Positions 26,191-34,187 of a stretch of DNA of 64,000 nt are shown here, piece by piece; position 1 is the first letter of the stretch, and each line of letters starts with the position of its first letter. The stretch comes from JAFTYO01 sp045644765. GTDB taxonomy: Bacteria; Pseudomonadota; Alphaproteobacteria; RF32; CAG-239. The stretch covers positions 1 through 64,000 of the forward strand of contig JAZRHM010000009.1 in the NCBI GenBank assembly GCA_045644765.1, in the 5' to 3' direction. A program made the position numbers and the translations under genes. The notes under the pieces are model-generated. The model was not told where the DNA came from and made no database searches. It was given only the letters and a program-made list of their open reading frames with translations.

Positions 26191-28871
26191 TAATTTGACC
26201 TCTGACCTTGTTGATAAGCAGCAATTCTAGCGTCCACCGTTTTTCCATCGCGTTCTGCAAGTCTTGATTTCATAGCCTCTAAAGCTTGCTTACGGGTGAT
26301 ATTTTTTGCTCTCATAGCATCAAGAGCCTCCTGATTTATTTGATTAAGCTCTTTGTATCTATCAAAGACACCCGGAGTATTTTGGGCTACAGCTTCATCA
26401 TACAATCCGCAAACAGCTTTAATTCTTTTCTTAGACCCCTCATCCGTAAACTCTTCTTTATCATATACGTTGCCTTTATTAATTGCCTGTTCAACTGTTG
26501 CATTGAGTTCTTTAATGCCTTTTTTGACAGCGGCATCTGGAGCACCCTTTCCTCTGCCCGCAAACATATTATTTTGCAATTCTTGTTCTTGTTTTTTAAG
26601 AAGACCTGATGCCTTCTCGGAAAGGCCTGTCAACCAAGTATTAACCTCTTGATTAATATGCTGTTGAATAAATTCTTCTTTTGGCATTGTGGGATTTGCA
26701 AGACCATCATATGCGACCTCTGCCAACAAACGAGTATCTTCAGAAATTGTAGAAATTCCCTTAAGTATCATTTTCTGCTTAGCAAGGGACCTTGCATCAA
26801 AATCAGCTTTTAGCTCATCTTGCGTTTTAGCTTCCTTACCATTATTCCACGCATTAGCGGAACGCATAAATTCATCAGTCATTTCCAAACGTGTAATAAT
26901 CATTGCAAGTTTATCTGTTGTTTCCAACAACTTAATTTGCGCATTTAACTTTTTCGGAGCGTTGGCTAAAAACTCCTGAGCATTAGGATTATTTTTAAGA
27001 TTCTCAATAAACTGAGGATCATGTTGATGCTTCCATTTTGGATTCGGATTTCTTAAATTAGCATTCAAATCTTCAAATATACTTGCAAAATTAGCTTTTT
27101 TATAATTATAAGCGCTACTCTTGCCATTATTGATTGCTTCAAACATTGAATCAAAATCACCAACCCTGCTATGTGTGGCTTTTAATCTGTCAGCTTTAAT
27201 TTCTCTTTCCTTATTTCTTCTCGCCGCCGCATTTGTCACCACAATTGCACAAGCATCATCTATAACACCTAAAACCCTGTCTTCCACTTTATTGAACAAC
27301 CAAGAAGCAGCAGCCAAAAGCCATTCCTCATACATATACTTCACAACGTCGCCATCAGAAAATTTATCCTTACTTTTTCTCTTTTCAGGACGTTTAACAT
27401 CGCCCATATTTTCATTTACATCTGCCTCTTTTTTATTTTGAAGTTTTTTAAGCTGATCTGCCTGTTCTGCCGTTAGAGTACCTCTATATGCTCCAACTTC
27501 CAAATCTTCACGAGACATAGGCTTCTTTACATTTCCCAAATGACGTTCCATCAAATCAGACATCTTTTCCCCTTTTGCATTACGTCTGTTGGGATTTGCT
27601 CCATATCCGCTGTTTGCATACATTCCTTGTATCAAAGATGTACTTTCGTTATGCAAATTTGTAATTCCTTCTTTATCCGGATAATTTTCATCTTTTTGCA
27701 TAGCTCGCAAACTGATGATATTTTTTGCAGACTGAGTTCCTAACGTTTCACCATTTGGTAAACGACCTTCATCAAGTAAATATTGCACAGGAGTTTTTCC
27801 ACTTTTAACAGTATCTAAAACACCTTCTTTGTGCATTGCGTGTAAATTATCTAATACCTGACGAGAAGTTGCGAGTTGATCTGAAGATTGCTTAACATAT
27901 TCCTGATAACCATCTTTAGGGCATTTATTCATATCATTAATTGCCATTTTTTCCATAAATTCTTTACTGATAAGAATATCAGGATTTTCTTTAATTATTC
28001 CGGCAACGGCTGCTTTTGTTTCTGCAGACATATCTTTTTGAGATAACATTTCAAACAACTTATTTGCTTTTTCTTTCATATCATTCTCCTTTTCTGTTTT
28101 AGGATCAGCTTCTTGCCCTTTCTCTTCAGGTTTCATTTCATCTATTGCAGGCTGAGGCACAACCGGAGTAGGTTCTGCTGTATTTTGAGCAGGCCGTTGT
28201 TCTTGCTGAGGTTCAACATCTTGCAATTGCTGTGCCTGATCGCTAAAATCATGATAACTTCCATCTGACCAAACCTCATACGATTTAGACCCATCGCTTC
28301 TATAAACAGTATACGAACCATCATGAAATTTTTCGCTATACATGCGACCATTTTCATAAACTATTTCGTATTTCTCTGCATTATTAACAAGCTGTTCAGC
28401 TTCTCCATATCTGGACCTTAAATTATTATGAGCATAGTCTAATGCATTAATATGGAATATTTTATCATCAATATGTTCATCCAGAATTTGGACACTGCCA
28501 ATTTCATAACTATGCATATCTTTTGGGAAAACTTCTCTCATCACGCTAAAAGCCTCTTCGTCAATTCTTCTTTTTAGCGTAGATTCATCCATAGAACATA
28601 ATACTTGATGTGTATAACTTGAAGCAACATTAATCATACCCAATGCCAGAAAACGCCCATTCATATCATCAACCATATGAGAGATTTTGTGTCCATTCAT
28701 CCCCATTTCCATGGCATCTTCTGTTTTATTAGAAAACAAGACATTTCCGCGTCCATTATACTCTTTATTCAAGAAACTTTGAGTGATTTTTTCTTCTTTA
28801 GAACTATGTTGCGAATAAAAATCTCTTAAAAAGGATAACTTTCTAATTAATTCTTTTTCATCTTCCGTCAT
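26190..28871 (-). CDS. Large cytoplasmic protein of the virD4 operon with ankyrin-like segment, 893 residues
   Basis: Not recognised as a known family. There is no signal peptide. An N-terminal globular region (1-210) ends in a beta-rich DGSYTVYRSDGSKSYEVWSDGSY pattern (residues 185-206), which looks like a small MORN-type repeat. A Pro/Gln/Glu-rich linker follows (210-270). Residues 340-446 contain weak ankyrin-like units (SGKTPVQYLLDEG, GYGANPNRRNAKGEKMSDLM). The remaining 450 residues are helical and charged. It is too large and lacks the His motif of a relaxase. Being encoded beside virD4, it could be an adaptor or a substrate of the secretion system. Confidence 0.68.
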   Translation of the reverse strand: MTEDEKELIRKLSFLRDFYSQHSSKEEKITQSFLNKEYNGRGNVLFSNKTEDAMEMGMNGHKISHMVDDMNGRFLALGMINVASSYTHQVLCSMDESTLKRRIDEEAFSVMREVFPKDMHSYEIGSVQILDEHIDDKIFHINALDYAHNNLRSRYGEAEQLVNNAEKYEIVYENGRMYSEKFHDGSYTVYRSDGSKSYEVWSDGSYHDFSDQAQQLQDVEPQQEQRPAQNTAEPTPVVPQPAIDEMKPEEKGQEADPKTEKENDMKEKANKLFEMLSQKDMSAETKAAVAGIIKENPDILISKEFMEKMAINDMNKCPKDGYQEYVKQSSDQLATSRQVLDNLHAMHKEGVLDTVKSGKTPVQYLLDEGRLPNGETLGTQSAKNIISLRAMQKDENYPDKEGITNLHNESTSLIQGMYANSGYGANPNRRNAKGEKMSDLMERHLGNVKKPMSREDLEVGAYRGTLTAEQADQLKKLQNKKEADVNENMGDVKRPEKRKSKDKFSDGDVVKYMYEEWLLAAASWLFNKVEDRVLGVIDDACAIVVTNAAARRNKEREIKADRLKATHSRVGDFDSMFEAINNGKSSAYNYKKANFASIFEDLNANLRNPNPKWKHQHDPQFIENLKNNPNAQEFLANAPKKLNAQIKLLETTDKLAMIITRLEMTDEFMRSANAWNNGKEAKTQDELKADFDARSLAKQKMILKGISTISEDTRLLAEVAYDGLANPTMPKEEFIQQHINQEVNTWLTGLSEKASGLLKKQEQELQNNMFAGRGKGAPDAAVKKGIKELNATVEQAINKGNVYDKEEFTDEGSKKRIKAVCGLYDEAVAQNTPGVFDRYKELNQINQEALDAMRAKNITRKQALEAMKSRLAERDGKTVDARIAAYQQGQRSN

Positions 28872-28949
28872 TTATGCTCTCCAATATATTATTTTTTGCA
28901 TTGTAACATAAATTTATAGTTTTGTCTACAAGGTTTTGTTACAAATTTG

Positions 28950-29900
28950 CTAAACTTTCAGCTTCTTCAAAAACTCTCCCAAACGGCAGTTTTCACGAAT
29001 ACCGTCTTTGGGCGTCACTTTCAAAAGGCCGAAAAATCTGGGCTTAATTTTGTTTATTTCTATCGGGGCATAAATTGCAGGATTCTTTACCAACGCATCA
29101 TAAGCACCTTTAGCATCTTTTGCTGAATTTCTGAAATAATTCGTAATCAATCTTTCGGCATCAATCGGGAAACCACGTTTTTTGATAGCTTCTATGAATT
29201 TAGCCTTACGTTCACATCGACGTTGATATTCTTCGTATAATTCTCTTTCGATACGCCTGCGCTGAGCTTTTAGTCTTTTTTCCTCATAGGTTATTTCACA
29301 GTTTTCAATATCAATCAAAATTTCAACATATGAAATTATAGCTAATTGCAAGTTTTGATCCGGCACACTCTCGGCAAAGTTTAAAAACTCTTCATCACTG
29401 GAGAGCGGATTAAGCGTTGATAATTTGGTCGGAAATGCTTGAAGCATAATATCCCAACATAAAGATGCATCGCTTACAATTTTTTTACCGACACTGGGTT
29501 TATAATTCGGGATCATCATTTTTGGAGAAAACTCGAATTCAGGAACATCTATCTCATATGTAGCAGCAATAGCCATTATAGCATCTACAAAATTAGCATA
29601 AGCTTGCGCTAATTCCATTTCGTCATTACCCAACTCTACACTCAACAATTCAGATCGAACATTGTTTAAGTTTGGTTCCGGCACAGCAAAATCATCATCT
29701 TCTTCAATATATTCTTCTGCAACAATACCTGGTGTTGGTGCTTTTTCATCTTCTTCTGCACTTAAAAAATTATTCAACAATTTTTCAAAATCATCGGCTG
29801 ATTCAGAATTAACTTCCTCATAAGTTTGTCCTTCAATATCCAAACCGTCAATAAGAGCCTGATTTATATCTATAACATCTTTTTTTTTCGTCTTTGCCAT
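28950..29900 (-). CDS. Acidic cytoplasmic protein of unknown function, 316 residues
   Basis: No family recognised. The N-terminal third is very acidic and probably disordered (FLSAEEDEKAPT, EEYIEEDDDFAVPEP). The rest is helical, with a strongly basic coiled stretch around residue 215 (KRLKAQRRRIERELYEEYQRR) and a compact C-terminus (NKIKPRFFGLLKVTPKDGI). It lies 2 bp after the DUF6476-like gene and 78 bp before the 893-residue gene, so it is the second gene of the virD4 operon. A role as a scaffold or chaperone for secretion substrates is possible but unproven. Confidence 0.65.
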   Translation of the reverse strand: MAKTKKKDVIDINQALIDGLDIEGQTYEEVNSESADDFEKLLNNFLSAEEDEKAPTPGIVAEEYIEEDDDFAVPEPNLNNVRSELLSVELGNDEMELAQAYANFVDAIMAIAATYEIDVPEFEFSPKMMIPNYKPSVGKKIVSDASLCWDIMLQAFPTKLSTLNPLSSDEEFLNFAESVPDQNLQLAIISYVEILIDIENCEITYEEKRLKAQRRRIERELYEEYQRRCERKAKFIEAIKKRGFPIDAERLITNYFRNSAKDAKGAYDALVKNPAIYAPIEINKIKPRFFGLLKVTPKDGIRENCRLGEFLKKLKV

Positions 29901-29902
29901 AA

Positions 29903-30172
29903 TTATTGTTCTCCCGCAAAAGAAATTGAACCTTTGTAAGCACCCTTTTTAACATCAAAAACATATATTTTATTTTCTGACGTAATAACATGAATAAATT
30001 TTTCTGTCGTTTTGGCATCTGTGATATGCATTTTATCAGATGTTTCAATTTTTATCTCAAATGGTTTTTCCGTATTTTTCAACACAACCTTATTAACCAA
30101 CAAACACAATACAAACACCATACAAAATGTTAAACAAAACACCAATAATTTGATAATTTTAATTTTATCCAT
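29903..30172 (-). CDS. Small single-pass membrane protein, DUF6476-like
   Basis: 89 residues. One membrane segment (about 8-30, VFCLTFCMVFVLCLLVNKVVL) and a small periplasmic beta domain ending in SENKIYVFDVKKGAYKGSI, which recalls a beta-propeller blade. The layout and its place divergent from rluD, with rpoH nearby, fit DUF6476 proteins known beside rluD/rpoH in alphaproteobacteria; this assignment is by memory of synteny and pattern, not a search. The ATG at 30172 is preferred (AAGGAAAG before it). First gene of the virD4 operon. Confidence 0.6.
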   Translation of the reverse strand: MDKIKIIKLLVFCLTFCMVFVLCLLVNKVVLKNTEKPFEIKIETSDKMHITDAKTTEKFIHVITSENKIYVFDVKKGAYKGSISFAGEQ

Positions 30173-30250
30173 CAAATCTTTCCTTGCTTTTTTAAAGGTT
30201 TTGCATTATTGATACCTTAAAAATATCTAAAATATATTTAATTTTACGCC

Positions 30251-31231
30251 ATGATTGACCAAGAAAGCAACATTTTTTTTACTAATTCTGCTCAACCGGA
30301 GCATAAAAATTTTCGTCTTGATAAATTTTTATCGCTTATGCCGGAATTAAACCTTTCAAGAAGCCAAATTCAGAGGCTGATTAAAAGCGGTTGCGTTACT
30401 ATCGAAGATAATGAAATTGTTGATTGTTCATACAAAGTAAAAGTTGGCGATTCTTTTCAGATTGAAATTCCGCCTTTAACAGAAGCAGAACCTATTGCTC
30501 AAAACATTCCTCTTGATGTTGTGTATGAAGATAATGATATAATTGTCGTAAACAAACCCGCCGGCATGACAGTTCATCCGGCTCCGGGTGCATATGATAA
30601 AACACTTGTTAACGCCCTATTATATCATTGCAAGGATAATTTATCCGGTATCGGCGGGGTTAAAAGACCCGGAATTGTACACAGAATCGATAAAGAAACA
30701 AGCGGCTTACTTGTTGTAGCAAAAAATGATGCAGCACATCAAGGATTGTCTGAACAATTTTTCAATCATAGCATTGAACGAACATATTTTGCCGTAACAT
30801 ATTCTTTGTTAACACCCTTAAACGGAACAATTATCGGAAACATTGCTCGCTCAAGTTTTGATCGCAAAAAAATGGCCTTAGTGGAGGTTGGCGGCAAACA
30901 TGCCGTTACACACTATAAAACCATCAAAACTTTTGGAAATTTTGCTTCTCTTGTACAATGCAATTTAGAAACCGGACGCACACATCAAATTAGAGTTCAC
31001 TTATCGTCTAAAGGATGCGCTCTTATCGGCGATAAAGTTTATATAAAAAATCACAAAACAGCCTTAAGAATCCCCGAATCGGCAAAAAACCTCATTTTTA
31101 CATTTCCCCGCCACGCTCTTCATGCGGCAACGTTGGGCTTTATACACCCTATAACAAAAGAAAAATTATCTTTTTCAGCAGAATTTCCTGAAGATTTCCA
31201 AAATTTATTAGACTCTTTATACAACCTATAG
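30251..31231 (+). CDS. rluD: Ribosomal large-subunit pseudouridine synthase, RluD type
   Basis: 326 residues. An N-terminal S4 RNA-binding domain (FRLDKFLSLM, SRSQIQRLIKSGCV) precedes the RluA-family catalytic domain: VVNKPAGMTVHPAPG, HRIDKETSGLLVVAKN with the catalytic Asp, ETGRTHQIRVHL and a C-terminal FPRHALHAATLGF. RluD converts uridines in helix 69 of 23S rRNA. It is encoded just upstream of rpoH, a neighbour pair seen in many alphaproteobacteria. No clear Shine-Dalgarno sequence stands before the ATG. Confidence 0.94.
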   Translation: MIDQESNIFFTNSAQPEHKNFRLDKFLSLMPELNLSRSQIQRLIKSGCVTIEDNEIVDCSYKVKVGDSFQIEIPPLTEAEPIAQNIPLDVVYEDNDIIVVNKPAGMTVHPAPGAYDKTLVNALLYHCKDNLSGIGGVKRPGIVHRIDKETSGLLVVAKNDAAHQGLSEQFFNHSIERTYFAVTYSLLTPLNGTIIGNIARSSFDRKKMALVEVGGKHAVTHYKTIKTFGNFASLVQCNLETGRTHQIRVHLSSKGCALIGDKVYIKNHKTALRIPESAKNLIFTFPRHALHAATLGFIHPITKEKLSFSAEFPEDFQNLLDSLYNL

Positions 31232-31266
31232 TTTGTGTAAATAAAAAATTAAAACCTATTGTTATA

Positions 31267-31294
31267 TTGATATCTGTCTACTTTTTCTTATTAT
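31267..31294 (+). promoter_or_regulatory. Candidate rpoH promoter
   Basis: TTGATA (31267-31272), a 16-bp spacer and TATTAT (31289-31294), about 30 bp before the rpoH ATG. It resembles a housekeeping promoter. Confidence 0.5.
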
Positions 31295-31324
31295 TGCCAA
31301 AGTCAATGCAAAAGGAGATAGATT

Positions 31325-32200
31325 ATGGATACTTTGCCTAAGCTAACCGGACTTGACTTTTCGCCAGAAAACAATCTTTCGAAATATTTGCAAGATATAC
31401 GCAAATATCCGATTTTAGAACCTGAAGAAGAATATAAACTGGCAGTGGACTATCAAAAAACAAAAAATGCAAATATTGCATATCAACTCATCACTTCGCA
31501 CCTGCGTTTGGTGGTAAAAGTTGTATCAAAATATCGAGGCTACGGTCTTGATTTAAGTGAAATGATTTCGGAAGGAAACTTAGGCCTGTTATATGCTATT
31601 GAAAAATTTGAACCGGAAAAAGGTTTCAGATTTTCAACTTATGCATTATGGTGGATTAAAGCTTCCGTACAAAAATATATTTTAAACTCCTGGTCACTGG
31701 TAAAACTCGGGACAACCGCGGCGCAAAAAAAACTGTTTTTTAATTTAAGAAAAATCAAAAACAAACTTAATCTGATTGATGACAGAGATATGTCCGAGCA
31801 AATTTTAACCCAAATTGCTGAAAGCCTAGATGTTTCCGTACAAGATGTAACGGATATGAATACCAGATTAAAAGCCCATGACGGCTCCTTAAATGCTGTG
31901 TTGGATTCTTCTTCTGACGGCAATACCGAATGGATGGATTTTATTTCTGACAACAAGCCCAATCAGGAAGAGCGTTTTGCATATTCGGAAACCTTGCGTT
32001 ATCGTAAAAAACTTTTTAACGATGCTCTAATTGTTCTTAACCCTCGAGAAAAAGACATTCTGTTTAAGCGCAGGCTTGCCGAAAAATCAGCAACTCTTGA
32101 TGACTTAAGCAAAACATATAACATCTCAAAAGAAAGAGTAAGGCAAATTGAACTAAATTCGATAAAAAAAATCACCAAAGCAGTGAGTATGGTACAGTAA
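31325..32200 (+). CDS. rpoH: RNA polymerase heat-shock sigma factor RpoH (sigma-32)
   Basis: 291 residues. Sigma-70 family regions in order: region 1.2 (LSKYLQDIRKYPILEPEEE), region 2 (SEGNLGLLYAIEKFEPEKGFRFSTYALWWIKASVQ read in parts), the RpoH-box-like LVKLGTTAAQKKLFFNLRKIK, and a region 4 helix-turn-helix (LDDLSKTYNISKERVRQIE). The combination AAQKKLFFNLR identifies RpoH rather than RpoD. It directs transcription of chaperone and protease genes. AAGGAGATAGATT gives a strong ribosome binding site. No canonical terminator follows directly; the structured RNA begins within 40 bp. Confidence 0.95.
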   Translation: MDTLPKLTGLDFSPENNLSKYLQDIRKYPILEPEEEYKLAVDYQKTKNANIAYQLITSHLRLVVKVVSKYRGYGLDLSEMISEGNLGLLYAIEKFEPEKGFRFSTYALWWIKASVQKYILNSWSLVKLGTTAAQKKLFFNLRKIKNKLNLIDDRDMSEQILTQIAESLDVSVQDVTDMNTRLKAHDGSLNAVLDSSSDGNTEWMDFISDNKPNQEERFAYSETLRYRKKLFNDALIVLNPREKDILFKRRLAEKSATLDDLSKTYNISKERVRQIELNSIKKITKAVSMVQ

Positions 32201-32204
32201 CATC

Positions 32205-32233
32205 TTGACTTTAATGTTTGTATATTTTAAATT
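32205..32233 (+). promoter_or_regulatory. Candidate promoter of the structured RNA
   Basis: TTGACT (32205-32210), a 17-bp spacer and TAAATT (32228-32233), giving a start near 32240 at the beginning of the first hairpin. The -10 box is weak. Confidence 0.35.
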
Positions 32234-32239
32234 TTATGT

Positions 32240-32487
32240 CAGCTGATAGCATATCAGTTAGCATCCAAATGAGGTGCGGAGTTTCCAAAAACTCTAATAT
32301 ATAACACCCGGTGTTTGGATATACACCGCAATTGCTACATACACTTTGTATGTGGCGATGAATATATCCCCGACTACAAAATGGTCGGGGAGGTTTTGGC
32401 AGACGTCAAGTTTGCTAAAACAGTCATTTGGTATTGTATGATATTTGGGGCTCTCCGACCACCTTGTTGAAAGGTGGCTTTTTTTTG
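32240..32487 (+). ncRNA. Multi-hairpin structured RNA (independent ncRNA or attenuator leader)
   Basis: No coding sequence occupies this stretch, but it is full of helices: AGCTGAT/ATCAGTT (32241-32259), CGGTGT/ACACCG (32309-32328), a 10-bp hairpin 32334-32356, a perfect 7-bp CCCCGAC/GTCGGGG (32368-32390) and a 10-bp hairpin 32393-32421. A long-range helix closes the set: AGGTGCGGAG (32272-32281) pairs with CTCCG-AC-CACCT (32453-32464). The closing strand CACCT is also the left arm of the terminator at 32459-32487, so the two cannot form together. I do not recognise an Rfam class. It lies between rpoH and a lipoprotein gene. Confidence 0.55.
32459..32487 (+). terminator. Intrinsic terminator just before the lipoprotein gene
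   Basis: CCACCTT with AAGGTGG (32459-32477) and a 5-nt loop, one C, then a long T run (32479-32486). It lies 25 bp before the lipoprotein ATG, so it either ends a small RNA or attenuates that gene. Confidence 0.8.
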
Positions 32488-32511
32488 ACTTTGAACTTAC
32501 GGAGACTTTAA

Positions 32512-32922
32512 ATGAAAAAATCACTTTATATATCTTTATTGGCCGTTACCATTTTATCAGGTTGTACCAGCCTTACTTATCATGAAAAGAAAGAAATTAC
32601 ACGTTTAAAATATCAGGGTGTCAGCATTGACAGACCGGCAGGAGAATGGGAAAAACCGGCAAGTCCGTTGCTTGCAGGTGTTTTAAACATTCTTCCCGGT
32701 GTCGGAAACTTTTATTTAGCAAGCGGAAATGCCGCAGATTCTTCACACTGGATATATGGTTTCGGCAACTTATTGTTATGGCCTATGTCTGTCATTTGGG
32801 CTGTGCCGGAAGCTGTTATTGATGCAAACAACATCAATAAAAGAGATATGTTAGATTATTACAGATATGGAAATGATAAAGCTTTGCAAACACTACCTGA
32901 TATTAAGCCTAACTCTAATTAA
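32512..32922 (+). CDS. Small lipoprotein of unknown function, 136 residues
   Basis: A lipoprotein signal (MKKSLYISLLAVTILSGC; lipobox LSGC, Cys18) is followed by a polar stretch and a hydrophobic hairpin-like region (SPLLAGVLNILPGVGNFYLA and FGNLLLWPMSVIWAVPEAV) that may dip into a membrane. No family is assigned. GGAG stands 8 bp before the ATG. It follows the structured RNA and its terminator, so its expression may depend on read-through; a terminator also follows it. Confidence 0.78.
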   Translation: MKKSLYISLLAVTILSGCTSLTYHEKKEITRLKYQGVSIDRPAGEWEKPASPLLAGVLNILPGVGNFYLASGNAADSSHWIYGFGNLLLWPMSVIWAVPEAVIDANNINKRDMLDYYRYGNDKALQTLPDIKPNSN

Positions 32923-32928
32923 TTTTTC

Positions 32929-32953
32929 AAGCAGGATTTATTCCTGCTTTTTT
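32929..32953 (+). terminator. Intrinsic terminator after the small lipoprotein gene
   Basis: An 8-bp perfect stem AAGCAGGA with TCCTGCTT, a 5-nt loop, then TTTT. Confidence 0.85.
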
Positions 32954-33041
32954 AGTGCTTGTTAATATAGTTATATTGAATATTTTACTTTGCTTATTAT
33001 CTATACTTTCAATGTAAATTTTATAAAAAGGTATAGATAAA

Positions 33042-34187
33042 ATGGAAAACAAGTATGCAAAAAAAGTGTATTCGGGATTGACACTCTTTTTAATTTTAGG
33101 GGCTTTCTTACTGGGATATTTAACATTTTATTTTCATCATAAATCCATATCCGAAAAACCTGTAAACGAAGTTCCTTTAACCAATTCTTTAGTGTTAAAT
33201 GCCGAACCGGTGAAAACACAGGATATTGAATTTATTAATGAATATGTCGGATATGTCACACCTGTACACGAAGCAAACATTCAACCTTATATCAGTGGCT
33301 ATATAGATAAAATTATGGTAGATGGCGGAGACATTGTAAAACAAGGAGATGTCTTACTTGTTTTGGATCAATCGGAATATAAAGCAGCTCTTGACGCCGC
33401 ATATGCTAACGTCATAAAAGCCAATGCAAATTTTAACAATGCACAAACTTATTTCGAACGAACAAAAAAAGCAAAATCTGCTGTTTCTCAAACCGAATTT
33501 GACAAAGCTCAAGCCGATTTTTTAAGTGCTAAAGCCGGTGTAGCAGAAGCTATCGCAAACTTTGATCAAGCAAAAGTAAATTTTAACTATACAATTTTGA
33601 CTTCTCCCATAAACGGAATTGTCGGTAATGTATCTTTAACCAGAGGAAATTATGTATCTCCTGCAAACGGCAGTTTATTTTCCATTGTGCAACTAAGTCC
33701 TATAAGGGTTATGTTTTCAATTACAGATAAAGAATATTTAAATAAGCTCAAGAAAAAAAACTTATTTGAAAATGAAGAGATTTTATTAAAACTAAGTGAT
33801 AATGAAATTTTTCCAAATAAGGGTATCTTTAAATATAGCGACAATTCAGTCAATAAAAATTCAGGCAATGTAAATATATATGTCGATTTTGAAAATCTGG
33901 GCAAAACATTGTTACCAAATGCGTACGTAACCATCATGGTAAAACAAACCTTTAAACAAGCAATAAAAATATTAAAAGATTATGTTTGGCTCGAAGAAAA
34001 CGGTTCTTTTGTTTATGTTATCAGAAACGGAAAAATAGAAAAAATCGAAATCGACATATTAGCTGACGGAAACACTTTTTTCATTGCAGAAAACACTCTT
34101 TTACCTACCGATTTATTAATTATGCAAAATGTCAATCCTGCTGATATCGGGAAAAATGCAACCACTAAAAATAAGGATACAAAATAA
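33042..34187 (+). CDS. RND efflux periplasmic adaptor (AcrA/MexA type)
   Basis: 381 residues. An N-terminal membrane anchor (about 12-30) is followed by the adaptor layout: barrel-sandwich hybrid lipoyl halves (YVGYVTPVHEANIQPYISG, KQGDVLLVLDQSEY), an alpha-hairpin with FDKAQADFLSAKAGVAEA, then LTSPINGIVGNVSLTRGNYV and the beta-barrel domain. It links the inner-membrane pump to the outer-membrane channel. First gene of the operon; its stop TAA and the pump ATG share one base. The anchor replaces the lipid anchor of classical AcrA. Confidence 0.93.
   Translation: MENKYAKKVYSGLTLFLILGAFLLGYLTFYFHHKSISEKPVNEVPLTNSLVLNAEPVKTQDIEFINEYVGYVTPVHEANIQPYISGYIDKIMVDGGDIVKQGDVLLVLDQSEYKAALDAAYANVIKANANFNNAQTYFERTKKAKSAVSQTEFDKAQADFLSAKAGVAEAIANFDQAKVNFNYTILTSPINGIVGNVSLTRGNYVSPANGSLFSIVQLSPIRVMFSITDKEYLNKLKKKNLFENEEILLKLSDNEIFPNKGIFKYSDNSVNKNSGNVNIYVDFENLGKTLLPNAYVTIMVKQTFKQAIKILKDYVWLEENGSFVYVIRNGKIEKIEIDILADGNTFFIAENTLLPTDLLIMQNVNPADIGKNATTKNKDTK

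Noticed and set aside
26190..28871. A conjugative relaxase, expected near a coupling protein
   Set aside because: No three-His metal motif or catalytic Tyr context was found in the 893-residue protein.
32240..32487. tmRNA, 6S RNA, RNase P RNA or SRP RNA
   Set aside because: I could not find the conserved cores that I know (such as the RNase P GAGGAAAGTCC element or the SRP tetraloop region), and the multi-branched layout differs from the 6S rod. A model search is still needed to exclude divergent forms.
32294..32524. A 76-residue minus-strand reading frame before the lipoprotein gene
   Set aside because: It runs antisense through the hairpins and terminator, has no ribosome site and no recognisable protein features.
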